35,617 nucleotides of DNA. Origin: Euryarchaeota archaeon RBG_19FT_COMBO_56_21. Lineage in GTDB: Archaea > Thermoplasmatota > Thermoplasmata > UBA10834. The stretch spans positions 1 through 35,617 of the forward strand of contig MGWC01000009.1 in assembly GCA_001800815.1 (NCBI GenBank), written 5' to 3'. The notes under the pieces are model-generated. The model worked only from the letters and a program-made list of their open reading frames with translations, ran no database searches and was not told where the DNA came from. Position 1 is the first letter of the stretch. Every line of letters begins with the position of its first letter. A program made the position numbers and the translations under genes. This document shows, in pieces, positions 8,330-16,237 of this stretch.

Positions 8330-9294
8330 CAGAAGTGGTCAAGGGTCCGCTGCCTCGCGATCATTGGTTGAGCTTCGATCCCCAGGTCCCTCCGAATGTG
8401 CATGGCGAACTCCTTCGCGAATCCATGAGTTGTGAAGACCATTTGTGGACTGCATTTCTTCACGAAGGCTGACAGTTCGTCGAACCCGCAGTGATCCGAT
8501 ACTGGAAACGCCTCGTCGACGGTCGACTCATGCAAGAAACCCCTGTCGAGTGCCCAGCCTGAGAATGCGGCCGTCTTCGCTCCTTTCTTCTTCAACGCCT
8601 GCACCCTACCAGCGTCTTTGCCCATGCCCGAGGTTATGTACACAAAGGGCGGCTCCGTCTTGTGGGCGTCGAACTCCTTCGCGGAGAGGTCGTACCCGTG
8701 CTTCTGCAGGATCCTATTGTTCTCTGCAATGGTCGGATGAAGAACCAACGGAAGATTCCTGAGCGCAGCGGTGAGCTCCTGGGACTTGCCCAGAGGGTAG
8801 GCAAATAGGATCGCGGAACCGTCGTGTCGCACGATGTCATCGAGCCAGTCCCTCACAACGGCCATTATCTCGTCGTGGTCCGGAAACACATAGCGTGGTT
8901 TTCCATACGTCGCCTCTGTGATCAGTATGTCGCACTTGTGGGGCTTGGCTGCGTCAGTGTTCTCTTTCCTGCGGGTGCAGTAGTCCCCCGTATAAAGAAC
9001 GCTTGTCTCTCCCTTGACCAAGAACATGCGAGAACCCACGATATGACCAGCCTCCAGCATTTCGACCCTATCGTTGGAGCATATCTGGACATCCTTGTTT
9101 CTTCTGGCCTTGACGAAATCCTTCGTCTCCGGGGAGCAGACAGCAGAGAGGCTCTTGAATGAGCTCGGCAGATGGTCTGTGTGAGCGTGTGAGATCATGG
9201 CAACCTCGTCCGGAAGGATCTTCCTCGGATCGAATCTGAAACGACGGCCCTCGGCCTCGTAGCTGATCCCGTTGCCAAGCTGAATCCGACTCAT
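8326..9294 (-). CDS. Metallo-beta-lactamase-fold nuclease (SNM1/RNase J-like, predicted exonuclease)
   Basis: This 322-residue protein belongs to the MBL-fold nucleases that cleave DNA or RNA using two zinc ions. Visible ligands are HAHTDH (H36, H38, D40, H41), the His of GHIVGSRMF (H84) and the Asp of YTGDYC (D104). In the C-terminal half SDHCGF and FTTHGF carry the late histidines of the beta-CASP type. It resembles DNA-ligase-associated and SNM1-like exonucleases more than the CPSF73-like mRNA processing factors, because no N-terminal KH domains are present. Whether it acts on DNA or RNA cannot be told. It is transcribed towards cbf5. Confidence 0.8.
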   Translation of the reverse strand: MSRIQLGNGISYEAEGRRFRFDPRKILPDEVAMISHAHTDHLPSSFKSLSAVCSPETKDFVKARRNKDVQICSNDRVEMLEAGHIVGSRMFLVKGETSVLYTGDYCTRRKENTDAAKPHKCDILITEATYGKPRYVFPDHDEIMAVVRDWLDDIVRHDGSAILFAYPLGKSQELTAALRNLPLVLHPTIAENNRILQKHGYDLSAKEFDAHKTEPPFVYITSGMGKDAGRVQALKKKGAKTAAFSGWALDRGFLHESTVDEAFPVSDHCGFDELSAFVKKCSPQMVFTTHGFAKEFAMHIRRDLGIEAQPMIARQRTLDHFC

Positions 9295-9333
9295 TGCATC
9301 CCGATGACGACCAGAATCATGAGAGGGTATTTA

Positions 9334-12186
9334 CTACCTTATCCTCTCAAGTGAAAATGCACCCACCATGAGCGCCTTGTTGGTGTGCCTGTACTCGATC
9401 CAGCCACGGCTCTGGGCATCGCTGATTCCCTGAACGCTCAGCATGGTCTTCTGGTTCTCCGTCTTGAACTGGATCGCACCGCTCATGTGGTGCTGGATGG
9501 ATTCGAGCTGCTGCTCCGTGTGCATCCCGCGCTCGACGGCGTACACGCTCACGCCGCCTGCCGTCTTCAGCCTGCCGGCCAGGCTCGCTACGAACTGGAA
9601 CGCACTCTTCTCATCTGCCTGGGTTATGCTCATTGAGAGGGAAAAGTAAGCGACTCTGAAGTATGGGTGCTTCAGCCTCTGGAGCTCCTTCACTACGCGC
9701 TCGACCGCCTCTGCTATGCCCTTGAGGTCCCCCGGCTTCGATACAGAGACCACCTTTGCATACGGCTCCGACTGCTGGTCGAACGGAAGCCCAGAAGCAT
9801 CTATCCAGCGCACGAGTCCCAGCTGTTCGAACTCCTTAAATGTCGGAAGTATCGGCGCGATGTCCTTGGAAATCTCCGCCGGCGAGTGCGAGGTCGTCAC
9901 GATGATTGCTGGTACTCCCTTCTTCAGTCCCTCTGCAAGGAACAGCAGCATCGCAACTTCCTTGCCTATGAACGGTGGACCGATGTACAGCACATTGGAG
10001 CAGAAGGGCATACCCCCCATCAGGAGGTCGTCGAGCCGATCGACCCCGGTCTTCACCTTAGCCTCGGCGTACTCCTGCTGGACCTGTTCTTCCATCTCCT
10101 GTAGGTCCTTCGTCAAGTGCGCCTTGAGGGCCTGCTCCCGCTTCTCCAGCTCCTTCTCGTGCTGGTACATGCGGGACTTCATCTCCTGCTCCTTCTCGGC
10201 CAAACGCCTCTCGCGGTACTCGTAGACGCTCTCCCGCTCGTCCTCCTCCTCGACCTGAAGGCCCGCCTTCGCCTCCTCGAGCTCGTCCACGCTCTCGAGC
10301 ATCTCCCGCTCCATCTCCCTGAGCTCGGCCTGCTTGAGGTTGACCTCTGCCTCCTCGGCTTCAAGGGTCTTTTCCTTCTCGAGCAACTGTCTCAGCTTGG
10401 CGTCCATATTGTTGTGCTCGGCCCTGAGGCGCGTATCGATCTCCTTGATCTTCTCCTCGCGCTTCTCTAGGGCGGCCATCTTCCTCGCGATCTCGTCCTC
10501 CTTCGCGGAGATCGTGGAGAGTTTTCCGCGGGTGGTCTCCGTCATGACATGATACTGCTTCGACAAATCGACGACCTGCGCCTTGGCGCTGGCCATCTCC
10601 TCCAACTGTGAGCTGATGCCCTGCAGCTCTTTCCTGAGCTCGGCCTCCTTATCAGCCAGGCTCTTCTCCTTGGCCATCACTACGCTTTCCTTCTCGACGA
10701 GCTCGTTCATCTGCTTGTCAGCCCGTGAGATCAACCGCTCGGCCTTCTCCGACTTCTGCTTGATGTCGTCCTCGATCGTCCTGAGAGCCGCCTCCCGCTC
10801 CCTGAGTTCCTGCTGCTTCGTCCTGAGCTGTTGCTCCAGCGTCGAGACAGTAGTCTTCTCGGCCTCGACCGTCCCTAGCTGCTTTCTAACCGAGTCTAGC
10901 TCGATAGATCGCATCTCCATCTCGCTCTCACGCGAGCCGACCTGCTTCTCCCTGTCCAAGAGAGCTTCCTCGAACTCCGCCAGCTCTTTCCGGACGGCTT
11001 CTAGAGTGGACTGTTCGGCCTGGAGTTCCGATATCTTGCCCTTCAGGTCACGCTCCTTGGCCTGGAGGTCGATGATCGACTTGCTTGACTCGTGCTCCCT
11101 GGTCGAGATGGTCTGTTCCCGCGAAACGAGAACCTTGAGACGGCTGTCCATATCCCTCCGCAGACCCTCCGCTTCCGTGAGCTTGATCTCAACTGCGTCC
11201 TCCCTTGCCTCGAGCTCACCCTCGCGCTTCGAGAGCCGCTCGCGCTCCTCGATTACCCTCTCGACCCTGTTCTCGAGGTCCGTCTCCGCGGCTATCACCT
11301 GCTGCTTCCGCTCCTCGTACGATGCCATCTCGTCCGAGAGGTGCTTCTCATAGGCCTCCAGCCCGGACTCCTTCGACCGCAGCGCCTCCTCCCTGTAGAC
11401 CAGGGCATGACGCTTCTTGTCGATGTCGAGGATCTGCTCCCTCAGCTTCGAGTCGCTCGCCTTGAGCACCTCACGCTGCTGGACCTGCGTGGATGATGAG
11501 ATTATGTGCAGCATCGAACCGCTGAGCTGAATTGAGACCGCACTCCCGAGATAGGCCATCGGGAGTATGCTGGCCAGCTCCTCGTCCGTGAACTTGAAGA
11601 AGATAGGGAACAGCAGAAGCGCAATGGGGAAGATGGCCGCAGCGATGCTGATGGTCTTCCTCGAACCCGCGCCCTCCCAGGTCATCGCGAGCGATATCTC
11701 CGCGAGGCAGATCCCCAGCAAGGACGCCGGATAGAGCCATGTGGGCCGGCCGAGCGCGACCTGGCCGTACTCGTCCAGGACTATCAGTGCGATGAACATG
11801 ATGGGGACCACGAGCGCGACGACGCTCATGACGAAGTGTGGCTCCTCGCGGTCGGCCACGTAGGGCTCCCACTTCATTATGATCGCGACCCCCGCAGCGA
11901 CTACCCCGGCTACCAGGGGTATGACCCACCTTAGCGTGACCATGAACTCGGGGGCGTCCCTCAGGAAATCCCAGTGGATGAGCCCGTACGCGATGACTGC
12001 GGTCAGCGCTAGGGCCAGCCCTGAGGCTATCCCTATTATGTGCGCAACCCTTCCCATCGTCAGCTGGAGCAGAGCGGCCTTGCGCGATCTCCTTACCTCT
12101 GCCGACTCGATCTGCTCTCGATGCGGACGGTATGGTGAGACTCTCGAAGGGGCAGGTGACCTTTTGGAGGATGCCTTTGCGGCCAT
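9334..12186 (-). CDS. Membrane protein with giant coiled coil and degenerate RecA/KaiC-like C-terminal domain
   Basis: The 950-residue product has three parts. After a basic N-terminus, six hydrophobic segments lie between about residues 40 and 225. Residues about 235-700 are a nearly uninterrupted Glu/Lys/Arg-rich heptad region, clearly a very long cytoplasmic coiled coil. The last 240 residues start GVDRLDDLLMGGMPF, as in KaiC/RadA-type ATPases. The P-loop equivalent reads GPPFIGKE: glycines and Lys are kept, but the Ser/Thr after Lys is Glu, and no clear Walker B Asp follows (VAYFSLSMSI), so ATP hydrolysis is doubtful. I chose ATG 12186 with GAGG upstream; TTG 12195 is an alternative. Function is unknown. 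It could tether or sense something at the membrane, and it shares a divergent promoter region with the polymerase operon. Confidence 0.8.
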   Translation of the reverse strand: MAAKASSKRSPAPSRVSPYRPHREQIESAEVRRSRKAALLQLTMGRVAHIIGIASGLALALTAVIAYGLIHWDFLRDAPEFMVTLRWVIPLVAGVVAAGVAIIMKWEPYVADREEPHFVMSVVALVVPIMFIALIVLDEYGQVALGRPTWLYPASLLGICLAEISLAMTWEGAGSRKTISIAAAIFPIALLLFPIFFKFTDEELASILPMAYLGSAVSIQLSGSMLHIISSSTQVQQREVLKASDSKLREQILDIDKKRHALVYREEALRSKESGLEAYEKHLSDEMASYEERKQQVIAAETDLENRVERVIEERERLSKREGELEAREDAVEIKLTEAEGLRRDMDSRLKVLVSREQTISTREHESSKSIIDLQAKERDLKGKISELQAEQSTLEAVRKELAEFEEALLDREKQVGSRESEMEMRSIELDSVRKQLGTVEAEKTTVSTLEQQLRTKQQELREREAALRTIEDDIKQKSEKAERLISRADKQMNELVEKESVVMAKEKSLADKEAELRKELQGISSQLEEMASAKAQVVDLSKQYHVMTETTRGKLSTISAKEDEIARKMAALEKREEKIKEIDTRLRAEHNNMDAKLRQLLEKEKTLEAEEAEVNLKQAELREMEREMLESVDELEEAKAGLQVEEEDERESVYEYRERRLAEKEQEMKSRMYQHEKELEKREQALKAHLTKDLQEMEEQVQQEYAEAKVKTGVDRLDDLLMGGMPFCSNVLYIGPPFIGKEVAMLLFLAEGLKKGVPAIIVTTSHSPAEISKDIAPILPTFKEFEQLGLVRWIDASGLPFDQQSEPYAKVVSVSKPGDLKGIAEAVERVVKELQRLKHPYFRVAYFSLSMSITQADEKSAFQFVASLAGRLKTAGGVSVYAVERGMHTEQQLESIQHHMSGAIQFKTENQKTMLSVQGISDAQSRGWIEYRHTNKALMVGAFSLERIR

Positions 12187-12255
12187 TTTCCTCAATCCCT
12201 TGCCTGTGAATTCAACGTGTATTCTGGCACTGCTGAGGAAAGAGCAGTCTAAGTG

Positions 12256-12264
12256 TACTTAAAC
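12256..12264 (-). promoter_or_regulatory. TATA-like element for the coiled-coil membrane protein gene
   Basis: On the minus strand this reads GTTTAAGTA. A start site about 27 bases downstream would fall near 12233, leaving a leader of nearly 50 bases before ATG 12186. Found by eye; not tested. Confidence 0.4.
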
Positions 12265-12373
12265 ATTGACTCATCATTTCCACCAGAAGTCATCCTTGGA
12301 AGGGGTTCACGGCCGAGCGTTCGACCTGGATTTTATTCACTGGACTATTTTCACCACGCTCCCCCCTGCACCT

Positions 12374-12380
12374 GTTTAAC
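12374..12380 (+). promoter_or_regulatory. TATA-like element for the RecA-fold/polymerase operon
   Basis: GTTTAAC is centred 31 bases upstream of the GTG at 12408. A transcript starting 26-28 bases downstream would begin almost at that GTG, so the first gene is probably leaderless. This agrees with the absence of a ribosome-binding site there. Confidence 0.45.
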
Positions 12381-12407
12381 TCCATAACGCGAGATAGAAC
12401 AGCGCTG

Positions 12408-13196
12408 GTGACACCGCTGAACACGCACAGGACCGATGCTATCGAGCAGGCCGTCGTTCATGCGACGGATGAAGAGCCTCTGATGCGTGAGAGGAGGCTG
12501 GAGGCGTCCATACTGCAGTTGGACGAGCTGATAGGGGGTTTCCGGTCGGCACAGGTCACTTTGCTCGAGAGCGACAACAGCTACGTGTCGAGCCTCCTGC
12601 ACCTTCTATGCGTGAGGGCCGTCGCAGAGTTCGAAGAGGAAGTGGTCTGGATAGACGGTGGCAACTCGATCAACCCGTATGCCATCAGCTCTCTCTGCAA
12701 ACGCCTCGGGCTCGACAAGCGCGAGATACTCTCCAGCATCAGCATCTCCCGGGCGTTCACCGCATATCAGCTCGTCACGTTGATCGACGAGAAGCTCGAG
12801 GAGCAGGTCGAGAGGTGCTCTCCGTCCACTGTGATAGTCTCCTCCATCACGGAGCTGTTCCTCGATAAGGACATGAAGTGGATGGAGTCACACCAGCTGC
12901 TCAGGAGATGCCTTGAGAGGGTCTCGAAGGTGACCAGAGGACACGAGACCATCTCGCTAATGACGAACTATTCCGAGCACATGCTCCGGCCGAGCCCGAA
13001 GCTCTCCAACTTGCTCTATGAACATTCGGACCAGATAGTCCAGATACGCGCCCGAAGGGACGGCATGCTCTTCCGGCTGCCCAAGGCAGATCGGCAGACC
13101 GTGTTCATGCCAGTTCCTTGGAACCAGCTCACGCTGGACGAGTTCAGGGGGGATCCCGACGGGAAGAACAGTGGCTACATACCGATTGGCACTTGA
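12408..13196 (+). CDS. Inactivated RecA/RadB-fold protein of the polymerase operon
   Basis: This 262-residue protein has the RecA/Rad51 core pattern. LDELIGG is followed by strands and helices equivalent to the ATP-binding core, WIDGGNSINPYAI corresponds to the region after the P-loop helix, and TVIVSSITELF is the Walker B strand. Both nucleotide motifs are missing. The P-loop position reads LLESDNSYVSSLL with no Gly-Lys-Thr/Ser, and the Walker B Asp is replaced by Ser. It is therefore likely a non-catalytic, structural RecA paralogue. It is the first gene of a tight operon, with five bases to the next gene, leading into the polymerase. By analogy with inactivated RecA-like ImuA it may recruit or position the polymerase; that is inference. 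GTG 12408 fits a leaderless start; ATG 12483 is a shorter alternative. Confidence 0.75.
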   Translation: MTPLNTHRTDAIEQAVVHATDEEPLMRERRLEASILQLDELIGGFRSAQVTLLESDNSYVSSLLHLLCVRAVAEFEEEVVWIDGGNSINPYAISSLCKRLGLDKREILSSISISRAFTAYQLVTLIDEKLEEQVERCSPSTVIVSSITELFLDKDMKWMESHQLLRRCLERVSKVTRGHETISLMTNYSEHMLRPSPKLSNLLYEHSDQIVQIRARRDGMLFRLPKADRQTVFMPVPWNQLTLDEFRGDPDGKNSGYIPIGT

Positions 13197-13200
13197 GTCC

Positions 13201-13443
13201 ATGGCCCAGGAGTGGAACGATTTCAGGAGGGCCCTGAGGAGCTGCGACAGAGAGGCCTTCGACTCGCTGGTCAACAGGGCGCGGATGCACGCCTCCGCTG
13301 CGACCTATGCGATCAGGCTCGATCCTACCGAGTCCGCGCTGCTGTCCATGCTGCTCGAGCACGAGAAGGAGCTGCTGTCCCTGAAGAGGAAGTTGGAGGC
13401 GGGCGAACGGGGAGATGGGGGGAGCGGTGATGGAGTGGGATGA
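13201..13443 (+). CDS. Small helical protein between RecA-fold and PolB genes
   Basis: The 80-residue product is predicted mostly alpha-helical: WNDFRRALRSCDREAFDSLVNRARMH, then LDPTESALLSMLLEHEKELLSLKRKLE, ending in a Gly-rich tail. I recognise no named family. ATG 13201 lies five bases after the upstream stop; an in-frame GTG at 13171 would overlap the upstream gene. Its TGA overlaps the polymerase ATG (ATGA at 13440-13443), so the three genes appear translationally coupled. A bridging or adaptor role in a RecA-fold/polymerase complex is the simplest guess, not shown by sequence. Confidence 0.7.
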   Translation: MAQEWNDFRRALRSCDREAFDSLVNRARMHASAATYAIRLDPTESALLSMLLEHEKELLSLKRKLEAGERGDGGSGDGVG

Positions 13444-16139
13444 GAGGTTGGCTGCTCGACATCTATCCGGACTATGCGAATAACTCGATCGTGTACTGGA
13501 TCTGTACGCGGAAAGGCCCGCAGAAGTTAGTGGACAGAGCATTCGTCCCCAGGATATTCGTACATGCTTCCGAGGACAAGCTGGACGACCTCGAGAAGGC
13601 ACTTCCCATACTCGACCCCGTGGGGTCCGTCGAACGCGTGATGAAGCGCACTTGGCTCGGGGAGAAAGAGCGCGAGGTGCTGCAGGTCGACATCCGGGAC
13701 TACGACAAGGTCGAGGACGTTGCGCACACGATCGACAACCGCGGCAGGTACAAAGACTACGCCCTGTTCAACGTCGACCTGCGCTTCAGCCAACGGTACC
13801 TGGTCGAGAAGGACCTGTTCCCGATGGGCTTCCTCGAGTTCAGGCCGAAGCCGAGGATGCTGGAAGATCCCTACGAGATCGACTACGAGCCCCCGCCTCT
13901 GAGCGACACGGTCCTGAGCATATCGACAGCGGCGAGCAAGGGCATCCCGACGTATAACGACAGGCTGCTCTCCGCAAATGTGGGAGACCACTCGATCGAC
14001 GGGGACGAGGAGGACATCCTCAGGGAGATGCAGAGGATCCTCAAGAAGGAGGATCCAGACGTCATATACACGGACGACGGGGACGCCTTCGCCATCCCGT
14101 ACATCTTCAAGCGCGCGAAGCACCTGAAGCTCCCTCCGGTCCGGCTCGGGAGGGACGAGGACGACCAGCAGGCGGACAGGAAGGGCAAGTCGTACTTCAC
14201 CTACGGGCAGATCAAGTACAAGCCGCCCTCGTACAAGCTCAAGGGGCGGATACACATCGACCGCTCGAGCTCGTTCATGTTCATGGAGAGCGGGCTCAAC
14301 GGGCTCATCGACCTCTCGCGAATATCCACCGTCCCTGTGCAGGAGCTCGCGAGGCTCTCGCCCGGGAGCGCCATCAGCGCCATGGAGGTGAACCAGGCGC
14401 TCAAGGACGGATGCGTCGTGATGTGGAAGAAGAACCTCCCCGAGAAGTTCAAGACAGCCGAGGAGCTCGTGATCGCGGACCGCGGGGGGTTCATCTACGA
14501 GCCCGTCGTGGGCATACACGACAAAGTGCTGGAGGTGGACTTCACCTCACTCTATCCGAACATCATGGTGAGGTTCAACATCTCGCCCGAGACCGTCATG
14601 TGTTCCTGCTGCCCGGAGCCGCGCAGGAAGGTGCCCGTGCTGGGCTACGGGATATGCGACCAGCAGATCGGCTTGATCCCGCGAGTGCTGAAGCCCGTGG
14701 TCGAGCGCAGGACCAGGCTGAAGAGGATGGTCAGAGCGGGCATCGGAGACGTGAACTCGTGCAAAGAACGCGTGAGCATCCTCAAGTGGCTCCTCGTCAC
14801 CTGTCTCGACTCCGGAACGGAGATACCATTCCGGCTGGGGGACCGGTTCCACATACTTCCGGTGGATGACCTGGTCGAGAGATACGCTCACAACGAGGAC
14901 GGGGAGTTCCCCGTTCGCGATGGCCTCGAGGCGTTCGGGGTCGACGATCGCCTCCAGCCCTCTCTGAAAACCGTCACCAAGGTCTTCAAGTTCCCTGCGC
15001 CCGACCATGTTATGGAGTTCGAACTAGCAAGCGGGAAGATCAGGCTCACGCCGGACCACCCGTGCTATGTGATCGAACAGGAAGGGCTCGCGCTCAGGAG
15101 GGCCTCTGATATCCGGCCTGGACAGTACTTCCCGATCATGCCCCCGTTCTACAGCGAAGAAGGCCTGAGAGTGGATTCGATCGCTCCTGCGCGCATCAGG
15201 GCCGTGAAGAAGGCGAAACCTTCGGGGGACAGCGTGTTCTGTCTCGGCGTCTCGAGACCCCTTTACGGGTTCTCGCTCGCGAACGGCGTGCTGACGCACA
15301 ACTGCTTCGGATACACCGGATACAAGAACGCCCGCTTCGGGAGGATCGAGTGCCACGAAGCCATCAACGCATATGGAAGGGAGATAATGCTCCAGACTTC
15401 GGAGATGGCCGAAGCGCACGGGTTCGAGATACTCCACGGCATCGTCGACTCGATGTGGCTGAAGGGCAACGGCGACCCAGAGAAGTTCTGCGAGCACGTG
15501 TCCGGGCACATAGGCATACCGCTCGAGCCCGAGGGCGTGTACAAATGGATAGTGTTCCTTCCATGCAAGACCAATGGCGTGGGCGCGCTCAATAGATACT
15601 ATGGGCTCTTCGAGGACGGGAGGCTCAAGATACGGGGCATAGACGTGAGGAAGAACGACTGCACGGGCCTTGTGACGGACATGCAGCAGGAACTCCTCGC
15701 GCACTTCTCGAAGGCCTCGGACTCACAGCAGTTCATAGAGCTCATATCGTCCGCGCTGGACATAGTGGACAGGTATATCGAGGCCGTGAGATCGGGCACT
15801 ATCCCTCTAAGCAAGCTGCTGATGACGAAGAGGGTCTCGCAGAAGCTCGGGGAGTATCGGCAGTTCAACGACAGCGTCGCCGCGCTGCAGCAGCTAGATG
15901 ACGAGGGGTTCGATGTCAACCCCGGAGAGGCCGTTAGATATGTCATATGCGATCGGAAGAGCAGGGATGCGAAGGAGCGAGTGAAGGTTGAGTCGTTCAT
16001 GACAGGGAGCGAGGAATATGATTCGGAGGCGTACGTGGATCTGCTCCTGCGAGGGACCGAGGGAATGCTCCTCCCGTTCGGCTACGACCACGAGCGGCTA
16101 GCGAACCTTTTCGGGGCGAAAACTCCACGTCAAACATGA
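13440..16139 (+). CDS. polB: Family B DNA polymerase, PolB2-like with degraded active sites, containing a mini-intein
   Basis: The 899-residue precursor leaves a 732-residue polymerase after splicing. Motif A is intact (VDFTSLYP, Asp367) and the motif B Lys is kept (LKWLLVT/CFGYTGY). Motif C, normally Asp-Thr-Asp, reads VDSMW (D670-S-M), so the second catalytic Asp is absent. The exonuclease domain is also degraded: the Exo I Asp-x-Glu position near 158-163 reads SISTAA, Exo II reads DGDAFA instead of NGDNFD, and Exo III lacks its Tyr and Asp. A Cys-x-Cys-Cys group at 388-391 and Cys406 could bind metal. This pattern fits the archaeal PolB2 group regarded as catalytically impaired. It is the last gene of an operon with an inactivated RecA-fold protein, so an accessory role in repair or translesion synthesis is plausible. 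Confidence 0.88.
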   Translation: MRGWLLDIYPDYANNSIVYWICTRKGPQKLVDRAFVPRIFVHASEDKLDDLEKALPILDPVGSVERVMKRTWLGEKEREVLQVDIRDYDKVEDVAHTIDNRGRYKDYALFNVDLRFSQRYLVEKDLFPMGFLEFRPKPRMLEDPYEIDYEPPPLSDTVLSISTAASKGIPTYNDRLLSANVGDHSIDGDEEDILREMQRILKKEDPDVIYTDDGDAFAIPYIFKRAKHLKLPPVRLGRDEDDQQADRKGKSYFTYGQIKYKPPSYKLKGRIHIDRSSSFMFMESGLNGLIDLSRISTVPVQELARLSPGSAISAMEVNQALKDGCVVMWKKNLPEKFKTAEELVIADRGGFIYEPVVGIHDKVLEVDFTSLYPNIMVRFNISPETVMCSCCPEPRRKVPVLGYGICDQQIGLIPRVLKPVVERRTRLKRMVRAGIGDVNSCKERVSILKWLLVTCLDSGTEIPFRLGDRFHILPVDDLVERYAHNEDGEFPVRDGLEAFGVDDRLQPSLKTVTKVFKFPAPDHVMEFELASGKIRLTPDHPCYVIEQEGLALRRASDIRPGQYFPIMPPFYSEEGLRVDSIAPARIRAVKKAKPSGDSVFCLGVSRPLYGFSLANGVLTHNCFGYTGYKNARFGRIECHEAINAYGREIMLQTSEMAEAHGFEILHGIVDSMWLKGNGDPEKFCEHVSGHIGIPLEPEGVYKWIVFLPCKTNGVGALNRYYGLFEDGRLKIRGIDVRKNDCTGLVTDMQQELLAHFSKASDSQQFIELISSALDIVDRYIEAVRSGTIPLSKLLMTKRVSQKLGEYRQFNDSVAALQQLDDEGFDVNPGEAVRYVICDRKSRDAKERVKVESFMTGSEEYDSEAYVDLLLRGTEGMLLPFGYDHERLANLFGAKTPRQT
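14802..15302 (+). other. Mini-intein in polymerase motif B (no homing endonuclease)
   Basis: Residues 455-621 of the precursor (167 residues) form an in-frame intervening protein. Block A begins with the nucleophile Cys (CLDSGTEIPF). Block B has the Thr-x-x-His signature (LTPDHPCYV). Block F/G ends YGFSLANGVLTHN with the penultimate His and terminal Asn, and the next extein residue is Cys622. Removing it restores KWLLVT-CFGYTGYKNARFG, the contiguous motif B of this polymerase group. No LAGLIDADG or other endonuclease domain fits in the space, so it should splice but not home. The insertion is about one residue downstream of the pol-b site of thermococcal polymerases by my alignment. Confidence 0.92.
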
Positions 16140-16183
16140 TTTCGGGGTTTGTGCTAAGAATCGTACTGACCTACAGATAAGGC

Positions 16184-16190
16184 TATATAC
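16184..16190 (+). promoter_or_regulatory. TATA box for the Asp-rich secreted protein gene
   Basis: TATATAC lies in the 98-base gap after polB. A start site about 27 bases downstream (near 16214) leaves a short leader containing GGGGGGAGG before the TTG start at 16238. This makes the gene an independent transcription unit. Confidence 0.6.
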
Positions 16191-16237
16191 GATGCCGACG
16201 AAACAGGTTCTCCGAGAACAAGGGGGGAGGTTACACT

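Larger units (their letters stand above)
12196..12407. promoter_or_regulatory. Divergent promoter region between coiled-coil gene and polymerase operon
   Basis: This 212-base gap contains no credible gene. It holds one TATA-like element for each direction, about 115 bases apart, listed separately. The stretch between them has no obvious repeat or operator that I could recognise. Confidence 0.5.

Noticed and set aside
10117..11496. Several long plus-strand open frames inside 9334-12186
   Set aside because: They are antisense to the coiled-coil gene. The repetitive Glu/Lys/Arg codons of the coiled coil leave the opposite frames open and give low-complexity Leu/Ser/Arg-rich translations.
13527..14519. 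330-residue minus-strand open frame opposite polB
   Set aside because: It is a shadow of the polymerase frame: Val/Leu/Glu-rich, with no domain and no ribosome-binding site, and the plus-strand frame has unmistakable PolB motifs.
14802..15302. A homing endonuclease domain in the intein
   Set aside because: Only about 100 residues separate the N- and C-terminal splicing blocks and part of that is block B; no LAGLIDADG-like or HNH motif is visible.
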